From the NCBI GenBank assembly GCA_011037195.1, contig JAAEAF010002588.1, positions 62,001-126,000 of the forward strand: a stretch of 64,000 bases of DNA. The letters are read 5' to 3'. A program made the translations under genes and the position numbers. This DNA comes from Triatoma infestans. Taxonomy: Eukaryota > Arthropoda > Insecta > Hemiptera > Reduviidae. This document shows, piece by piece, positions 22,401 through 35,470 of this stretch. The notes below the pieces were generated by a model. The model made no database searches and was not told the origin of the DNA. It saw only the letters and a list, made by a program, of their open reading frames with translations. Position 1 is the first letter of the stretch, and every line of letters begins with the position of its first letter.

Positions 22401-23094
22401 ATAAAGGTAAAGTAAAATTATAGCTAACTTCTTGTGACTGTAAAAACTTATCTACATTTTTATTTATTTAAGATAGTAGGTCTTTTGTGAAGAGCTAAAG
22501 GAAATATCTTTTAACTTGTCATCTATTTTTTTCTCATTTTATTGATTTAAAAATAAAAAATGTCACTAACCTTCTTTATAAACTGAAAACTGGTGACAAA
22601 TTAATTTACTGCCATTTAAAAGATTATTTAACATCCAATTTTCTTTTATGTCAACATTATCGTAAAATAAAAATTTAGAATAAAAAGAAATATAATGTAA
22701 TGGGCCTGTCGAAATTATTTTTTGCCAATCAAAATTTTTTAAAGACTATTTCCAACTAAATTGTGTCTAAGCACGTTACATCCACTGCACAAGAGTTAGG
22801 AATAATGGAAAAACGAGTGCTTAGAAGGTGGAAAAATCTTGAACACGCGGGTTTTCATTGATACAATAATCTTCGACTTTCACATTTAAACATAGGTTAG
22901 AAAAAAAGTGAAATGATTTTTTGAAATTGGTGGGCCATCAAGTTCAAACTGTTGAAATAGCCAATTTCTCTGAGAGTTTACATCGAAAGTCTCAACTTCA
23001 AACGATGATGGCAAAGCAAGACGCAGTTTAAGATGTACACCAAAAGATGCTCAACATGCGAATCAGTCTTGTAAAACGTTTATACTTACTCTTT
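22401..23094. other. Unassigned DNA with a possible transposase scrap
   Basis: Near 22770-22855 a frame reads TAQELGIMEKRVLRRWKN, which resembles the helix-turn-helix phrase of several transposases. It is not flanked by anything recognisable and several stops follow. The rest is AT-rich with no signal. Confidence 0.25.
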
Positions 23095-23400
23095 CTACTA
23101 GTAGCTGAAAATGTACTGCCAATTTGGCAAAATTACGAAAAAAAAACAGGTTTCACCGGAAGTATATTGGCAGGATGCAAATGTTATTTTCAAGGGAAGA
23201 TTACAGGAAAATCCATGATACGAAAGTACGACTTTATTAAAGCTTTTATGTAGTTGTCGCGATTTTCTCTTATATGGGTAGAACGGGTCAACTTTGCGGC
23301 AGCCTTTATTCAAATATAGGGCTATTAATTTTATTGGTATATTTCTTCAGAAAAATGGATTTTTGGAGGCCCTGGAGAGCTAGACGTCACTTAGACTTAC
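23095..23400 (+). repeat. Decayed DR1 copy, plus sense
   Basis: tactctttctactagtagctg, a ttcaccggaagtatattgg block, acgaaagtacgactttatt, gcgattttctc and tggtatatttcttcagaaaa follow DR1 order but are highly diverged. Confidence 0.55.
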
Positions 23401-23949
23401 ATCTAGAATATTATTTTAATAAGGTTGGGCCTGGGCCCACAATATAGTTTTGTTCTTAAAATAGTAAATCTTTTAGTTTTTTTCTCCTTTTTGTATTTTG
23501 GTCTTTACTGATATTCATCGTTCTTCTCTTTACTTCGTCTCTCTGTCATGAGTATAATATTTGGTTCCACTATCCTAATACGTAAACTACTAATAATTTA
23601 ATGGCGACTGTACCTTTAATACAAATTTCAAATTTGAAGAAAATTTAAAAAGCAATCTACCGGTCTGACTACAAAGATAACTTTAATCTCCAACTCCCCC
23701 AAGCATTCCTTTGAAAAAGTTATCCTCCCAGATTTGCGGAACCTCGTACTGAAAAGGGAGAACCATGACCTAGATACACCGTTTCACGGACCCCTCGTCT
23801 TAATACTGACACAAAGGACTAGATTTGTTTTTTCTCTATAATTTGCGTTCTATACATATTGATCTATTAATAGATTTACTCCTAGGAGATATCTGTAAAA
23901 ATAAAAAAAAGAAGACACGATTAAGTAATTTTTTAGGAAGGTAAAGGAT

Positions 23950-24440
23950 TAGATTAGATTAGACTCTATGGGGTGTTGGCTAGCAAGGCTAGGCTACCGT
24001 AACCCTTACGGATCTATTGGTGGCAGCTACAAAGTGAAGTTCGCTCTCCGGTCCGTTTTGACTGTTTAAATAGACTTAAGAAGCCTAAGGTAAGACTCCT
24101 AGCTAAGCTTTGAAGGCGTCATTTCTCTTCCTAAATAGGCAAAGTCGCTGCCGAACAAGCCGCTCACACCAATAAAATATGCTTCTATAGTGGTTTCCTT
24201 TACTTCCTGGCAAAACCTACACTGGCCATCCAATGTCGATGCTAAATAAGCATGTGCTTTCTTAAGTCTACAGTGGCCAGTGTAAAGGCCTACAGTCATC
24301 CATACGGCTGCTCGGCCTTGTTGAAGTAGTTGTATATTAACTCTTAATGGCAAAGAGCCAATAATAAACTTTTTCGCCTTCCTCTGGCCTGCGGTTCTCA
24401 CCTACCGTACTTATGATCCACGTTTGGGTGGCTGCACTGA
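23950..24440 (-). pseudogene. 3' end of a non-LTR retrotransposon, C-terminal region
   Basis: On the minus strand an open frame from 24401 to 24099 contains GLYTGHCRLKKAHAYLAS and DGQCRFCQEVKETT. TGHC.L followed by a C..C..E.ET pattern is the region between RNase H and the end of ORF2 in I/R1-type LINEs. The His of the zinc motif is lost. The 3' end, at about 23950, is a short repeat of taatc units, a simple tail as in other elements of this group. The element is 5'-truncated; no clear target duplication was found. Confidence 0.75.
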
Positions 24441-27400
24441 CGGGGTATCTTATCTGGGAAGCCAACACATTCTATCCTCACTAATCCTCATTTCGTACTT
24501 TACACTTGATACGTATTGTTTTAAAATCCATCTAAGTTGTTGGATACTAGCGCTCAGAATTATGAAGTAACTGAATCTTGCTCAATAATAAAAAAAAAGA
24601 TACATAATATGAAATTATGGAAATTACATGATAATGAAATGAAGGGTACAAAGAAAACATTAGTGAATGCAGTAAAGGAAGGAGCAGGAGGGGAGGAGGT
24701 CTTAACGGTGGCGCTAGCCAAAGTATTATTAAACTTGGTTTATGAATGAAAACAGGATACTATAAAAAAAAGCGTGTGCTCCATCCAAATAATAATAAAT
24801 CATACTAACGATGTTCGCAACATGTTTTTAATTTTAGAATCTTGAAAAAAAAATGAAGAAAAAAAAGACATGACAAGATCGAATTAGTGCCCTATTCAGT
24901 ATTCACTGCATAGCGAGCTACATAGGCCAATAATATCTATATTTTTTTTTCCTTCTTCATTCATTATCATTAGTGTTTTGTGACCTAGTTTGACCCAGAC
25001 TAACTGAAACTTTTGTGCTGTACTCTTTTTTACAGTTGCTGAACTCACCCCCGGCTGTAGAATTATTTACAGAGAAATATATATACACCCAAACCAGACC
25101 AACCCATCAGACCCATTTACAAACAATCATTCTTCATTTTCTTCTTTCATCAATCCATCTTTCTTTTTCTACTTTCTTCCTTTACTATTCTTTGCCCTGT
25201 CTTTCTCCCGCTTCATATTTAGGAAAACTAAATGTTTGCCAAGTTTCCTTTTTTTTTATATTCCTTTCTCCCTCATTCAATCCTTTTTTTTTAATTTCTC
25301 TTGGTTCCTCTCTTAGTTCTAATCATCCATCTGAATGTGCAACTTTCCTTTATTTTAAAAATGAATTTCTAATATAATATGTTAAATTTTTTTAAAATGA
25401 AAGATCTATCCTTTTTTGATAAAAAGTTTTCATTCATTATATTATTGTCGAATAAATTTTATTTAAATTAAACTGTGAAAATCCCATGTTCCCGAGTTAG
25501 ATTTATTTAGTTAAATTGAAAGTTAACTTTGTTTTATTATCACTCCTCTCTTCCCAACACATCTCTACTATCACTATCATAAGAGTCCACCACCAGATGG
25601 CCACGATCGCCGAAGCTAGAGACTAAAATAATGAAACAGCACAGAAAGAAAATCTGCGAATAATTATTACCATCTTCTAGATAATTATTCATTTAGTGTT
25701 TACTGTCTAAAATATTATTGGCATTATAGAATAATGGAAGCTTAAGTTATTATTTAATACATTAATTCTATATTTATGGAAACTTTCAAAAGAACAGAAT
25801 AAATAAATGCAGAGATAACATGATGAATCGATAAAACTACGTTTGATCTGTCTGAATAATTATCTGATTTTGTAGAACAATACGCTGAATTACCTTCCAT
25901 AATTTTTTTTTCCTTTAAATTTTATTTCGTTTTCTTTGCGTAAACAAAGCAATATAATCTATACCATAACGTGATGAATGGAGAAAGAAGATAAGCTGGG
26001 TGGCTGCATTTTATAATAATAGACTAAACTGAAACACAATGTTTCAGTCATATTCATCCACAAAATACAGTCATTTGGATTTTGTATGTTTGGGTTGCAA
26101 GTCCTGATATTGCTCACTACATACATGTTCACTAGCTGGTAATGGTAATGAGAGACACACCACACACACACACACACACACACACACAATATATATATAT
26201 ATATAAACTGTAATATAAGAGAAAGTACGCCAGCTAAACAAGCTTAAAGCCCGGAGAATTTAACCCCCCCTTTCATTTGTAATCAGTTACGCACAATTGC
26301 TTGAATCGTTTATTATTGCAGAAATAACCAGTTCAAACTAGCCGCACCGCTGCTATTACTTCCCACTTCGCCCAAAGCGCTTCCCTGCTCTAACTGTCTC
26401 TTGTTATTGTCGCATTCTCTTCTATGCCCCCCCCACTATATACCCTACTGCACAAACAAACCCCTACCAATAATGAATAGTTTTAGTATAGTTGAATTGT
26501 TTTTGCCCTTTCCCCTCCCATTTGAAGAGTTTCTCCCAGTTTTGGCCTTTCTATAGAACAAATACACACTATAAACTATTCTAAAACTTAATTGCAATTA
26601 GCTGACCCACTTCTAATGACTTTATAAATGTAAACACGAAAAAAATTGTTTTTCATCTTTGTTTAAAATGAAGAGAAAAGAAATAAAGTTTTATGGTTAT
26701 GGACGCGCGAATTGTTAACTTAAATTCTAGTCCAAGTATTCACAAACGAATCCTAAATTGGGGAAAGAAGATAAAATTTATAGAATCTCATAGATATCGA
26801 AGACTACGTTTAAATAGATTAGTCAACATGGACGCCAGTTTAAATTAAAAAATATAGTAAAAAAAAATATATGCCTAAATTAAACTTTGAATTTTAACCT
26901 TAATAAAAATAAAATGTAAATAACTATAAAATGTTTTATTCAAAATAAAATTAAATTACATTCGAATGGTGTTAAAAAAAACAGGGTGAGGGTCGAATGG
27001 CAGGAAGGAAGAAGAAAGTACTTTATATATAAAAGCATGTAATAAATATGCAAATAATTATTACCTGGGAAGTGTAGGTGCTACCCAGGGAATATCTGGA
27101 TGGGTAGATGTGTGCTCAGCAGCCTCCATAACCTTAGCAGATCACCAGGATATCATCCTAATGTACAAATATTGTTAGCCGTATTACAAAACCCATGCTA
27201 CCACAATTACCTTTTGTAAATTATTATTAGTAATTACAAATGTAATTATTATTTAGATGATATACATATTTAATAATTAGGTTATATCAATGTAATGGTA
27301 TGAAATATGTAGTTAGTTAATTGTTATTGCTAAGAGCTAATTAATTAACTTGTTAAATATAACATGAATTAACTTTGAAGTTTCAGTCAAGCAATGCAGA

Positions 27401-29459
27401 GCGATATTTTGAGCCTGATACAAAAACTAGAGGGAACTTATGTAAAGGTTTATTTTATTTTACTTTCTTTGGACTTCAATAACTAGGAAAATCTGTTAAA
27501 ATTTTAGAATTTGAAGACGTTAATTCAAAAATTATCAAAAAACAGCAGCTCTTGAATAGTGTTTTCTGATACTTGTAAGGGTGCAAGCATTAGTCAAAAA
27601 TATTATAAATCTTGAAAATGATTAAAGAAATATAACTTCATTATTTTCCAAATTATCCACCTTGGAGGAACTAAATAACAACAATACAAATTCATTACAA
27701 ATCTCAGTACTCAAATTTCTGATAAACTTGCCATTTCTACTTTTCGATAAATATTTAAATAATTTTATAATTTTCTAGCTCTAAGGGAGGCAATGGCCCC
27801 TAACTGCCCTCTTGGCTACGTCATGCCCTCACCACCGATGAAAATTGCTGTCTGGCTTCCCTTGGCGCTTTATGAGCTGTTGCGCAAAGATTTTTGTATT
27901 CATATGGAAAGTATCTTGCACTGTAAATGGCAAGCACACTAGTACTCAAATATCTACGTTTAAGAAGTCCATCAATTTTTACTAGAGAACTGGACAGGAA
28001 TGGATCAAACTTTTGGTCCTAGATAAGACTTGGATGTCCAGGATCTAATGACAAACGGCGCAGTAAAAAGATTTTGGAAATAAAATAAGAGATATAGCTT
28101 CCCAACTTTCATCTCTTTTCCCCCCCGCTGTTTTAGCATTTATTAAATAAGATGTACTTTGCGGTCTATATGTAAATGCAAAGTTTATGCACGCGTTTAT
28201 AGATTATTTTCGTGTAAAAGCCCAATAACCGTAATCTAATCCGGAAGTAACATATATCTATTTTTATACACAATATACGGTAGGGTAGAAATTAAAAAAA
28301 AATAAATATATATATGAAAAATAATTGCAAGTTGTATCTGCATTGAAAACTGCATCGCTTAACTGAAACTCCTTTATATTAACACATTGTTGCTGGCGCA
28401 TTATGGCTAGAACGGGCAATTTTTTTTAAATATATACGCGAATACTGTCGTTATGTAAAGTCAATATAAAATGAAAACTATTTCGAATTTTTTGATCAAA
28501 AACTTTAATTTTCTAAAGTCAATGGATTTCTTAATCGTTTTTATCAAAAATATAGGCACTTTTTGTATAAATAATAAAATAGAATATACGGTTGAAAACA
28601 CAAAAAAAGGAAAAATTTATTTATATTTTTTGTTAATTTTATTTATATCAAAATTTTTCAATAATCGCCAAAAATAATGACGAAAACAATGAATAACAAT
28701 GTGTTAATATAGTACAGATTATTAGTAAATTACAAATACTACATAAGGGGAAATTAATATTTACTATAAATGGCAGCCTATGTTACAATCTTCACAGTGC
28801 AGCTCTGAAAATTTCACAGGTCTGAAATTTTTCATCAAACTGATTCCAAAAATGAATTTTTATTAAGCAGCCAAACTTTAACGTACCCAAAAGTCACTTC
28901 CACCAAGGTGTGTTTGCAGAAATAAAATTGATTGACAGAATTTTAAAATTGATTTTTAAAATAATATTGGTAGTAAATATTTTTTACAGAATATACTAAC
29001 CAAGCAAAACCTATAGGTATTTAATACAATCTAATTAGTATAACCATTTCGCCTTGAGTAAATAGATATTATATAGTGCGCAGGTTTGTGACTTGAAAAA
29101 TTAAAATTTGTAGCAGATTGTAAAATAGGCTTAAATATTTGTTAACATTTTAATATACTGAAATTACATGCAATGTCATGCCATGCAGAAAAAAGAAATT
29201 ATTCAAAAGTTTCAATCAGTTTATTGCTATTGTTAAAGGCAATTAAATATACACGGAAGAAATGATCTTAGCTTGAAGAACATGCCATGTTTTACGCTAA
29301 TTATTGATAATTAAACTTGTATCGTTCCCTGAAGAAAAAAAAAAAGAAAGAATTTGTAGAGGAAGTAATTATTTGTTTGGAATCATTTGTAATTTTAGGA
29401 TTCATTACTATTAATTCTGGTGAGCACTCCCAACAGACTCACTGAAGGACTTAAGAAGA
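24441..29459. other. Unassigned AT-rich DNA
   Basis: Five kilobases without a supported gene. Minor low-complexity tracts include pyrimidine-rich DNA at 25120-25330. Open frames such as 25015-25377, 24537-24749 and 28471-28677 are compositional and carry no domain. No element ends were recognised. Confidence 0.45.
26158..26206. repeat. (CA)n-(TA)n microsatellite
   Basis: A CA run of about 30 bp is followed at once by a TA run of about 16 bp. The minus-strand open frame beginning with repeated Cys-Val is a by-product. Confidence 0.95.
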
Positions 29460-30294
29460 TCTCAAAATACTGCCAAAAATGGAAACTTCGAAAACAATGA
29501 CAAGACTGATTGATGCCATCATAATTACTAAATGAAGACCATATATAACACGTACGCCACAGCTAACAGAATTACAGAACCTTGGTCCAATAGCATCAAA
29601 TATTTGGGCATATTACTCGACACCAAACTTAACTTTAAACATAGGTGAAAAAGCAATTAGGCTCCTTTTTCCACTTCTCTCCCGAAATTCCTACATGCCT
29701 ACCAGAAAACCAGAAATAAACTGATCCTCTATAAAGTCGTCATCCGCGCAATGCCATTGAAGAAGCCACCTGTAAATCTAACCTCCACATTACCCGAAAT
29801 AAATTCCTTTATTATGCCACAAACTCAAGTCGCTATACCCGTATTTTCCACCTTCATGACATCACGGACACCACTACTATTACTGGCTTTATTAAACTAA
29901 GACTGAACAAACTACTCGCCTGAATCAGGACGCAACCTAATCCCCTCTGTCAATCTATTGCTGACTTTGATTCTTCACCGACCTACCGCCATAAAAGAAT
30001 GGAATTTAAAATGTTATTGGTATTTGTTATTGGAAACCTAATCATTCATAAAATCTAATTTATCCGTTATTTAATTTTCTTTTTTAAACTTTATTTTGCT
30101 AATGTCGTAGGGTTTTCTACTCAACTTTTTTCCCCAACTGGTAATTTTAAGTAAATGTATCTATTATATTATATCTAATGTTAGCTATATAGGAAGGGTG
30201 TAATATAATTATTATATATTTGTACTTCCAAATAATCTTTGTAAATATGTATATAATTTTTGAAAATAAAATTTATTACCTACCTACCTACCTG
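29460..30294 (+). mobile_element. 5'-truncated Jockey-like non-LTR retrotransposon
   Basis: The thumb of the RT reads RITEPWSNSIKYLGILLDTK, then LNFKHR, and later a phrase SYMPTRKP. After frameshifts comes the end region with SRYTRIFHLHDITDTTTITG and FIKLRLNKLLA. That order (KYLGI.LD, then HLHDI near the end) is typical of the C-terminal part of Jockey-clade ORF2, which lacks RNase H. A long AT-rich 3' UTR follows and ends in four acct units near 30280-30293. Frames are broken. I did not find a target duplication. Confidence 0.75.
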
Positions 30295-33200
30295 GTGAGC
30301 ACTCTATTTTGAAAATTTGACCCAAAAAAGAAATCTGAGTGATACACTCGCACGGTTGTGTCAATAGCAATGCTTCTTTTTCTTAATTCTGTCGGAGTTC
30401 GGATTTTCTTCAGATCAATTTTCTCGAAAAAATTCTTCAATTGAAAGAGATCGAAAAACAATTAAGTAAGGATATTGCCGGTTTAGATTTTATTTTTTGA
30501 ACAGTTTCTAAAACTGTAACAAATTTCATCTTCTGCTAGTTTTCGGTCTCCGAATTGTGGGCTCAATAGAACAAAAAATACAGAACAATTTCTAAAAAAA
30601 AAGAAGGAATTTCATTAAATTTTGAAACACAAACTATAAAATTTGTCAATTATAATTTTGAGAACTGGAGTTCAACACAAAGCGATTCGTTACTATTGAT
30701 TTTTTCAGTAACGAGTGAATGATCATTTTAAATTTGATCATGCCAATTTGGAATCGTTTCATAAATAGCTAAAAAGAAATTGTCTTTTTATTGATAAGCG
30801 AGTTAAAAAGCAAGGAACCATTCGAAAAAAAAATAAGGTAAGATACAATAAAGGAAATCAACAAAACAGGCTCTCATGGAGCGATGGCCAGAAAAGAAGG
30901 GAAGTTCATCCAATAAAGAAGGAATTGATAGTTAAGTTGAATGAAAGGAGAAATAAGATGGATTTTTTTTATATATACTTATATAGACTTGACATGACCG
31001 ATACAAGTATAGCTAAAGAGTAATAGTGGGGTGATATGTCGAAGAAGGGGACCAAAGTATTTGTCTCGGTAAAAGAAGACTCTATGTCTCTCACGTCAAG
31101 GCTCATTATGGAACAATAAAGCAGAGTACCACTTAGCAAGGCGATGCCATTGAACACACACACACACCTATGACTACCAGAAGGGTGTTATATTAAGTCT
31201 ACTATAGTGCTACTTCTCTACGACCTTCTCTTCAATTTCAGTGATATATATATATATATATATATATCATATATAAAGGTAGAAGAGATATCACTACACT
31301 TCAGTAATGTGGGGGGGAGGGTAATAATAGCGTTACTAAGTTACCACACGATATTCAAACATAAAAATGGCTTAGTAATAACAGCGGTATCTTCTGTTTT
31401 ATACTACCCTAAAAAGGCAAAGGTAATGATAGAAAATTGGAGAAATTAGTACCGAATTTATCATGTACTACGTACGAGTTTATATCAGAAATGTATTGAT
31501 CAAAGTTCTACTCTCAGTAATTTTATAATTTAGGGACACAATTTTTACAATTACGGAATTAAAGCTTCTTTTGAATGTGTTTTACCTCATAGAATTAGCT
31601 TAAGAAATTAGCTTTTAAGAACATCATTACACTAGACAGAACTAACGGGAACCTCTTATTAACTGTAATAATGAAATAAGCCATGCAAAAGCTACATTGT
31701 TTTTGATAAATGAATTATAGGGCAATATCAGCCCCTGCAGGTCCGGGGCTTAGTAGAATAGGCCTGCCTATCTGTCGTAAGAGGTGATTAAGGACTACAC
31801 TCCACGTGGCACCTCGCCTACTATTTCCTACTCCAATTCATCCCCTTAGAAGGACATACAGTTCGTAATTTATTGGTTTCTCTGGACTGTGGGGGAATCT
31901 TCTTCCAAGATAGCGGAAAAACTCATCATAATTCCAATTCACTTCCGTCCTTGCAAGTACGATGTCTTTTGGTCAAGAACGAGTTTCAAAACAATATCAA
32001 GCTACATCTTGTTATGACAATTCTCAACTCCACTACAGCTATTCCGGCTTTATGCTCCACTACAACATACAATTACGCTTAATATGTCCTACAAAATAAG
32101 AAAGGTAAACCCAGTTCGGCTTATTATTTAATTTCGAACAAATTCTTTTCAGAAATGTCCAAGTGATTATGTTCTTCCTTAGTAATCAAACTTTACTACT
32201 TAATTTCTTAGTTCACTTTTAAAGAGATATGAAGTTAGATCGAATACTGAATTAATGCCAGATTTCATTAAATTCCAGTTTGAAGTCTTTATAAAATAAA
32301 ATCAAAACAATAAATGAAGACAAGACAAAGACCTACAGGGTTTTTGAACTAATTTTTTTGTTATTTCAAAGAAATGCTTGAAACGGAGAGATTTAATAAC
32401 TCGCTCATTTAATGCAAGGGGAGTAGTTTTATATGATCATGGAAAACGTTTAATGTTTCTCCGTGAGAAGGCGCTTTTTGTAAATTATGGAACTGCATTT
32501 TTGAAATTCTATTTTTTTTTTTTCTGTGCAGAAGCATTTTATATATATATATATATGCCACATTTGTTTTAAACCCAAAAACATTCCTATTTATTATTTA
32601 GTTTAGTGGACAACTGACAAAGCTTCACCATCTCTTACAAAATATCACGTTAGAATACAGTTATATTCTATTTGACATGATTGCTTACTGCTTTGAACTG
32701 GAAGTGACTGAGATAGATTCACTTTGCTGCTAGAACTTATATATCCTCATTTACCACCTTCTTCTCTTCCAGTTTCCCTTTTGCACACCACCTAATTGAA
32801 AACTTTACCCAAACTGGTATTACTTCAATCCACCACCTGTCTCCCCTATTCACTATCATCTACAGCTCTTACTTTTCTCTTACACAATACTATGATCAGA
32901 CAAAAGTTCCTGAAATTCACCAAAATAGAAACTATCTCATTATAACAAATTAACATAAACTTGTACTACAAACATGCACAAATAATCAAACCCATCATAA
33001 GCAATTAAAGAAAATGGTGGAAGCATTCAGTTTAATTATTGTGAATTATATGTAATAGAAATGAACTATGAATGAATATTATGAATAGAAAGTAAGTTAT
33101 TTTTTGTGTTTGCGTGAGACATGTAATATCTATTTTCTAATTATAACCACAAAAAATTTTATATTTAAGCTAGATAATGACGATGATATCTACTGTCATA

Positions 33201-33559
33201 GAATTTTTACTTTCTCTCCGATTATCGTACTATCATTCAATAAAACATCACAATTTTTTTCCCCTCTTCCTTTAAAGAATCGAGTATAAGCTGCTTAAAG
33301 ACATTGATTAAAATTAAAAAAAAAACAAGAATAAGAGGAAAAAGGAAGTAAAAAAGAAAATTTATGACAGCCGGAAGTGACCAAGTTGAATATAAAACAA
33401 AAGAGAAAGGAAAAAGAAGAATTTTATCAAAGATGGAGGATACCTGAAATTATCTTTGTTCAGCGCTTCTTATTAATTTTATAATTGAAATAAAAATAGA
33501 GTATTTGAGTTATGTAAAAAATATCAATAGTATTTTAACAAATTTTGTTCCATATTACT
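30295..33559. other. Unassigned DNA with a TA microsatellite
   Basis: (TA)n occurs at about 31241-31268. Between 30540 and 30720 there are strings similar to DR1 ends (aactataaaatttgtcaatt, aattttgagaactggag), so a decayed plus-sense DR1 piece may lie there. Other open frames carry no domain. Confidence 0.45.
31731..31830 (+). repeat. GC-rich palindromic leader-like segment
   Basis: gcccctgcaggtccggggc (31731-31749) is a near palindrome and is followed by ttagtagaataggcctgcc and gtcgtaagaggtgattaagg. From memory, similar phrases occur in insect interspersed repeats, but I cannot name the family. GC content stands out from the surrounding DNA. Confidence 0.3.
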
Positions 33560-33564
33560 GTCTC

Positions 33565-34464
33565 TAGCTGCAGTAAGAGAAAGTAGTGCGATCGAATCAT
33601 ATTTAGCACGAAAAAAAAATACTTTTAGCGATATGTCTACTTTTGGAGACAAAATAATTAAAAAAAATCTGGTGTGAAACACTCACACAACTTTCTCTTC
33701 TCACACAACACTCCAGTTCTCAAAATTATAATTGACAAAAACTTTATAGTTTGTGTACCAAATTTAATTAAATTCGTCGAAAGCCCAAAAAAACTGTCCA
33801 GTAAAAGCGCACTTCCGGTTTACTAATTTTCTTGAAACGCGGAATTTTGGCCATCTATTTATTTTCAAATAATTTTGTTTGTTTGGATGATAAAATTGTA
33901 TAATCAACTATGATAGCACTTTAGAAAAAACATGACCCCACCCCTCATCCAAAAGTGCCCTTAAATGAATTATCCCAGAGAAATATTTTAATAAAATTTG
34001 TAGATCTTAGTTTATATACGAAGTTTCAAGAAAATCGTCGGAGTCATTTTTGCGAAAATCGCGAAAAAGTGAAAAAAATCATTTAGTAAAATTCAATTCT
34101 AATCATCATTATTTAGATGATAGAATTGTTTAATAAACTGAAAGACCACTTTAGATGAAAACCTAACCCCACTCCTCCCCAATAACTGCCCTAAAATGAA
34201 TTTTTCCAGAGAAACATTTCAAATAAAAGTTGTAGATCTTTGTATGTGTAGTTGATATCCCAAGTTTAAAGAAAATCGTTGGAGCCATTTTTGAGAGAAA
34301 TGCAAAAAAGTAAAAAAAAACAACAAATAAAGTGGTACCTCCGGTTGAGGAATTTTGACAGATGACCCACTGTCAGATGCCATGGTGATACCTAAACGGA
34401 ATATTAAGTTTCAACTTCTACGGTTTTTCGTTTTTGAGCTATGCTGTTCACATACCGACACATC

Positions 34465-34497
<33 letters not shown>

Positions 34498-34648
34498 ACA
34501 CACACACACTCACACACACACCAGACCATTTGCTAAAAACCACTTTTTTTTGCTCAGGGAACCTCAAAACGGATATTTCCGGTGAAAACTCGATATTGAA
34601 AATTTGACACGATTACAATATTTCCTCTTACTAAGAGTAAGAGAAAGT
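33565..34648 (-). repeat. Most complete DR1 copy, with an opposing head fragment
   Basis: 33565-33660 is a plus-sense head (gcagtaagagaaagtagtgc). From 33661 a minus-sense copy runs to 34648, starting tctggtgtgaaacactcaca and ending in the hairpin tttcctcttactaagagtaa / gagaaagta. Inside are imperfect subunits of about 240-260 bp. The phrase aaaatcgt(t/c)(g)gag recurs at 34031 and 34272, and (t/c)ccggtt occurs at 33815 and 34335. A CA-rich microsatellite (34467-34520) lies near the hairpin end. No conserved protein frame exists. Confidence 0.8.
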
Positions 34649-35199
34649 AAAAAGAAAAAATGCGGGAAATTCAAATTTGATATTCCATTTATATACTGGC
34701 ATGGAATAAAGCATAACAAGAAAATAATATTTCAAATAAATATGGCAAACCCAAGATTCCTCCCAAGAGGAGCCCCCCCTCCAATTTCCCCATTCCTCCA
34801 ATTTTTTAAAGAAAATATTAGCGGTCCAAGTTTATAGAAAATTAATGTAACTGGTTTTTAGAAAATTGCAAATATATGCTAATTATTAAGATTGAATTTT
34901 AGCCGAAAACCTCAATAGGGTGTTGGTCTTTAAAAAAAAAAAAAAAAAATCAAACTTCAAAATTATAGCATCAAATTTAATAATCCGTCAAGAATGCCTT
35001 GTCTGTCCTCTTAACAGGGATAAGACAAAATAAAAATAATATTTAACGAACCGTTGGACATTTAACATGAAATTTACCTTAATTCACCTTTTGTATTCCA
35101 AATTTTACATTACCACTCCCATAGGCTCATGTAAAAATATTTTAATTTTTTTGTGGTCCTAATGTCATAAGCAATATTCTAGGTGAGCTTGTGTATATT

Positions 35200-35470
35200 T
35201 TGCTAGCAAAAGGTAAATTGTGATTTTCTTCATAAAGATAACAACGGGCATCATTAAACTTGTGATACTAGTATGTAACCTACTATTTTGTTGCAACTTT
35301 TATCAGAGGAAACTCATTTTAGAGTATTTTCTGGGGGAACTGGAAGGCCATGCTCCCTCAAAAAAAAAAAAAAAAAAATTATATCTACTAAAAATTATAA
35401 GTATTGAGAAAGTTTATCAATAATAACTATTATGGAGTAAGAGAAATTCATGTGAGTCAGATTTTTCAGT
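35200..35470 (+). repeat. DR1 fragment, plus sense
   Basis: gtgattttcttcataaagat, gggggaactggaaggccatg and ctccctc match the last subunit of the 21105-21345 DR1 part. An A-run follows, then ggagtaagagaaattcatg and tcagatttttcagttttcat open a new DR1 head. Confidence 0.6.

Noticed and set aside
25015..25377. 120-aa Ser/Leu/Phe-rich frame
   Set aside because: It is a translation of a pyrimidine-rich tract with no domain.
25959..26189. Frame starting with alternating Cys-Val
   Set aside because: It translates a CA microsatellite.
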